From positions 1-15,074 of the forward strand of contig JBGSKY010000246.1 of assembly GCA_041740995.1 (NCBI GenBank): a stretch of 15,074 nt of DNA, in the 5' to 3' direction. This stretch comes from JBGSKY01 sp041740995. Lineage in GTDB: Bacteria; Planctomycetota; Planctomycetia; Pirellulales; Pirellulaceae. The position numbers and the translations under genes were made by a program. This document shows positions 13,089 through 15,074 of the stretch, piece after piece. The notes beneath the pieces were generated by a model. It saw only the letters and a program-made list of their open reading frames with translations. It made no database searches and was not told where the DNA came from. Position 1 is the stretch's first letter. Each line of letters starts with the position of its first letter.

Positions 13089-15074
13089 TGCAACATCGCT
13101 TCTAAATCGGACTCACTCAAGACTTTTACACCGAGCTTTTCGGCTTGTTGCAGTTTACTACCAGCTTCTTCGCCAGCCACAACGAAAGACGTTTTTTTCG
13201 ATACGCTGCCGCTTGTCCGACCACCTGCTGCGACGATTGCGGACTCGTAATCGCGACGCGGTTTCGAAAGCGCACCAGTTAATACGAAAGTCATACCAGC
13301 CAGCTTATCAGAAACCTCACCCGCTTCTTCAACGTCTTGAACCATCGTCAATCCGCTTTCTCGCAGTTGAAAGATAACCGACAGGCCAGCTTCACTGGTC
13401 AGAAAGGATTGGACGCTTTGAGCGATAATTTCGCCGACCTCAGGCGTCGCAGCGATCTCGTCCAAACTTGCTGATTGCAGCTTTTCCATCGAAAGAAAAC
13501 GTTTGGCCAGCGTCTCTGCGGTCCGTTTGCCTACATGTCGAATCGAAATCGCATTGAGCACCTGCGCCAATGGTCGACCGCGGCTGGCGGCAATTTGATC
13601 GATTAGATTTTTAGCCGATGTTTTGCCTTGCCGCGGCAACGCCGAGACGGCCTCGATAGTCAGTTCGTACAAGTTGCGATAATTCTTTACCAAACCTGCA
13701 CCAACTAACAAATCGATCAGTTTGTCTCCCAATCCCTCGATATCCATGCAATCACGGGCTGCAAAATACCGCAATTTCTGCCGCCACTGATCTGGACAAT
13801 TATCTGCGGGGCAACGCAGATAAACACCTCCCTCGTCACGCACTAAATCAGTACTGCAGGACGGGCATTTCGTGGGCGTCTCAAAAACGGCTAGCGATTC
13901 AATGCGGCGATGTTTTTCGACACGAACGATATGTGGAATGATCTTTCCAGCTTTCTCGACCGTGACCCAATCACCAATGCGAATATCTTTGCGACCGATC
14001 TCGTCGAAGTTATGCAGCGAACATCGAGAAACGGTCGTCCCCGCGAGCTGGACCGGTTTTAGCGACGCAACCGGCGTGATGGCTCCGGTCTTTCCGACCT
14101 GCAAATTAATTTCCTCAAGCTGCGTTTCGGCCTCATATTTTTCAACCTTGTAAGCGATCAGCCAACGCGGGCTCTTTGAACGCTGGCCCAATGATTCGCG
14201 TTGGTCGAAGCGATCGACTTTAACGACCAACCCATCCACTTCAAAATCTAATTCGTGCAATCGGTTCATCCGTTCGTCACACTCACGAACGACTTCATCA
14301 GCGTTGGCAACCGCCTTCGCATCGGGGGTGACTGGGAATCGCCATCTTTCCAACAACCCAAGAAAGTCGCTATGGGTCGCGGTCGGTAACGCGCTGCAGG
14401 CACCAATGCCATGTACAAAGAATTGTAAATTCCGCGTTGCAGCAATCCGCGGATCGAGCAATCGGATCGTTCCGGCGGTCACATTCCGAGTATTCTTGAA
14501 GGCCGCTTCACCAGTGGCAACGCGAGTTTCATTCAATGTCACCAAATCGATGTTCCGCATGTAGACCTCGCCACGCAGTTCAAGGTACTCCGGTACATCG
14601 CGGTGTTCTAAACGCAGCGGCAGCGACGCGATGGTTCGAATATTGTGTGTGATGTCATCGCCGAAAACGCCATTGCCTCTCGTCAACGCCGTTTTCAATT
14701 GACCGCGTTCATAAATCAATGATGCGGCTACACCATCAATCTTCCATTCGACCACCCAGGTTATCGCCGCATCATCAAGCGACTTTTGCGTTCGATTGAG
14801 GAAGTCTCGTAACTCTTGTTCGCTGTAAGTATTTTCGATCGACAACATCGGCAATCGATGCTCGACCTGACGCAGACTTTCCACCGGTTGATCGCCAAGC
14901 CGAACGGTCGGGCTATTGGAATCGGCAAATTCAGGATGTTGGCTCTCAAGTTCCATCAACTGCTTCATCAATTGGTCGTATTGCGTATCGCTAATCTTTG
15001 GTTCGGCCAAGACATAATATTGATGATCATGTTCAATGATCGATTGGCGAAGCTGTTCGATCTGAGCCTTCGAT
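13085..15074 (-). CDS. ligA: NAD-dependent DNA ligase LigA, partial (5' end cut by window edge)
   Basis: 662 residues are visible; the frame stays open to the right edge, and the first visible part (EQLRQSIIEHDHQYYVL) is the normal LigA domain Ia start, so only a few N-terminal residues should be missing. The TTG at 15010 is an internal Leu codon, not the start. In visible numbering, the adenylated lysine is K111 in EWKIDG (codon at 14743-14741). DGLVVKVD and AYKVEKY are nucleotidyltransferase motifs, and QVGKTGAITPVA begins the OB fold. The zinc finger has four cysteines, CPSC (403, 406) and RCPADNC (421, 426). Helix-hairpin-helix repeats follow, and a BRCT domain spans about 590-662 (MTFVLTGALSKPRRDYESAI). 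It seals nicks in duplex DNA using NAD in replication and repair. It overlaps the ABC ATPase gene by 4 bp. Confidence 0.97.
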   Translation of the reverse strand, partial: SKAQIEQLRQSIIEHDHQYYVLAEPKISDTQYDQLMKQLMELESQHPEFADSNSPTVRLGDQPVESLRQVEHRLPMLSIENTYSEQELRDFLNRTQKSLDDAAITWVVEWKIDGVAASLIYERGQLKTALTRGNGVFGDDITHNIRTIASLPLRLEHRDVPEYLELRGEVYMRNIDLVTLNETRVATGEAAFKNTRNVTAGTIRLLDPRIAATRNLQFFVHGIGACSALPTATHSDFLGLLERWRFPVTPDAKAVANADEVVRECDERMNRLHELDFEVDGLVVKVDRFDQRESLGQRSKSPRWLIAYKVEKYEAETQLEEINLQVGKTGAITPVASLKPVQLAGTTVSRCSLHNFDEIGRKDIRIGDWVTVEKAGKIIPHIVRVEKHRRIESLAVFETPTKCPSCSTDLVRDEGGVYLRCPADNCPDQWRQKLRYFAARDCMDIEGLGDKLIDLLVGAGLVKNYRNLYELTIEAVSALPRQGKTSAKNLIDQIAASRGRPLAQVLNAISIRHVGKRTAETLAKRFLSMEKLQSASLDEIAATPEVGEIIAQSVQSFLTSEAGLSVIFQLRESGLTMVQDVEEAGEVSDKLAGMTFVLTGALSKPRRDYESAIVAAGGRTSGSVSKKTSFVVAGEEAGSKLQQAEKLGVKVLSESDLEAMLQ

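Noticed and set aside
12765..13377. Long plus-strand open frames opposite the ABC ATPase and ligA.
   Set aside because: They are antisense to strongly conserved genes, and show no motif or plausible start.
14761..15010. LigA starting at the TTG at 15010.
   Set aside because: The frame continues upstream with the conserved LigA N-terminal sequence to the window edge, so this TTG is an internal Leu and the true start is outside.

Overview
The window looks like chromosome from a planctomycete, most likely of the Pirellula/Rhodopirellula group. The grounds are inference from composition and gene style: GC near 50 percent, loose gene packing, frequent TTG/GTG starts with few Shine-Dalgarno sites, planctomycete-type versions of LigA, ArgS and ABC proteins, and a GCAA-looped palindromic repeat that I recall as typical of intergenic regions in this group. 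There is no phage, integrase, insertion sequence, CRISPR array, rRNA or tRNA. I see no convincing defence system or wholly new multigene system. Most of the window is housekeeping and cell-envelope genes.

Layout. Left block (minus strand, 1-4761): a large FtsX-type ABC permease (about 1205 aa, duplicated permease topology) is followed after 53 bp by an RlmN/Cfr-family radical SAM rRNA methyltransferase that runs off the left edge. Middle block (plus strand, 4945-11223): a small exported protein of unknown function, a FabZ-like hotdog dehydratase, a Wzx/MOP-type polysaccharide flippase, a small membrane protein (DUF6677-like), arginyl-tRNA synthetase ArgS with an unusual Ala/Gln-rich helical insertion, and a WecG/TagA/CpsF-family glycosyltransferase. 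Right block (minus strand, 11285-15074): NAD-dependent DNA ligase LigA (its start lies beyond the right edge) overlaps an ABC-2-type ATPase gene by 4 bp. Then come 271 bp holding three palindromic repeat units, and an orphan haem-copper oxidase subunit III.

How they work together. The flippase and the WecG-family transferase both belong to surface glycan assembly (lipid-linked intermediate and its translocation), but argS and a membrane protein gene lie between them. The DUF6677-like gene and argS are 12 bp apart and probably co-transcribed. ligA and the ATPase gene are very probably translationally coupled, although their functions have no obvious link. Neither ABC half-system has its partner here: the FtsX permease lacks an ATPase, and the ATPase is of a different (ABC-2) type and lacks a permease.

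The points most worth a second look are the repeat cluster at 11952-12089, which carries a compensatory base-pair change in its hairpin stem, with a decayed copy at 5324-5348; the RlmN-like protein with an atypical N-terminal domain; the ArgS insertion; the ligA/ATPase coupling; and a 14-bp perfect palindrome upstream of the small exported protein.
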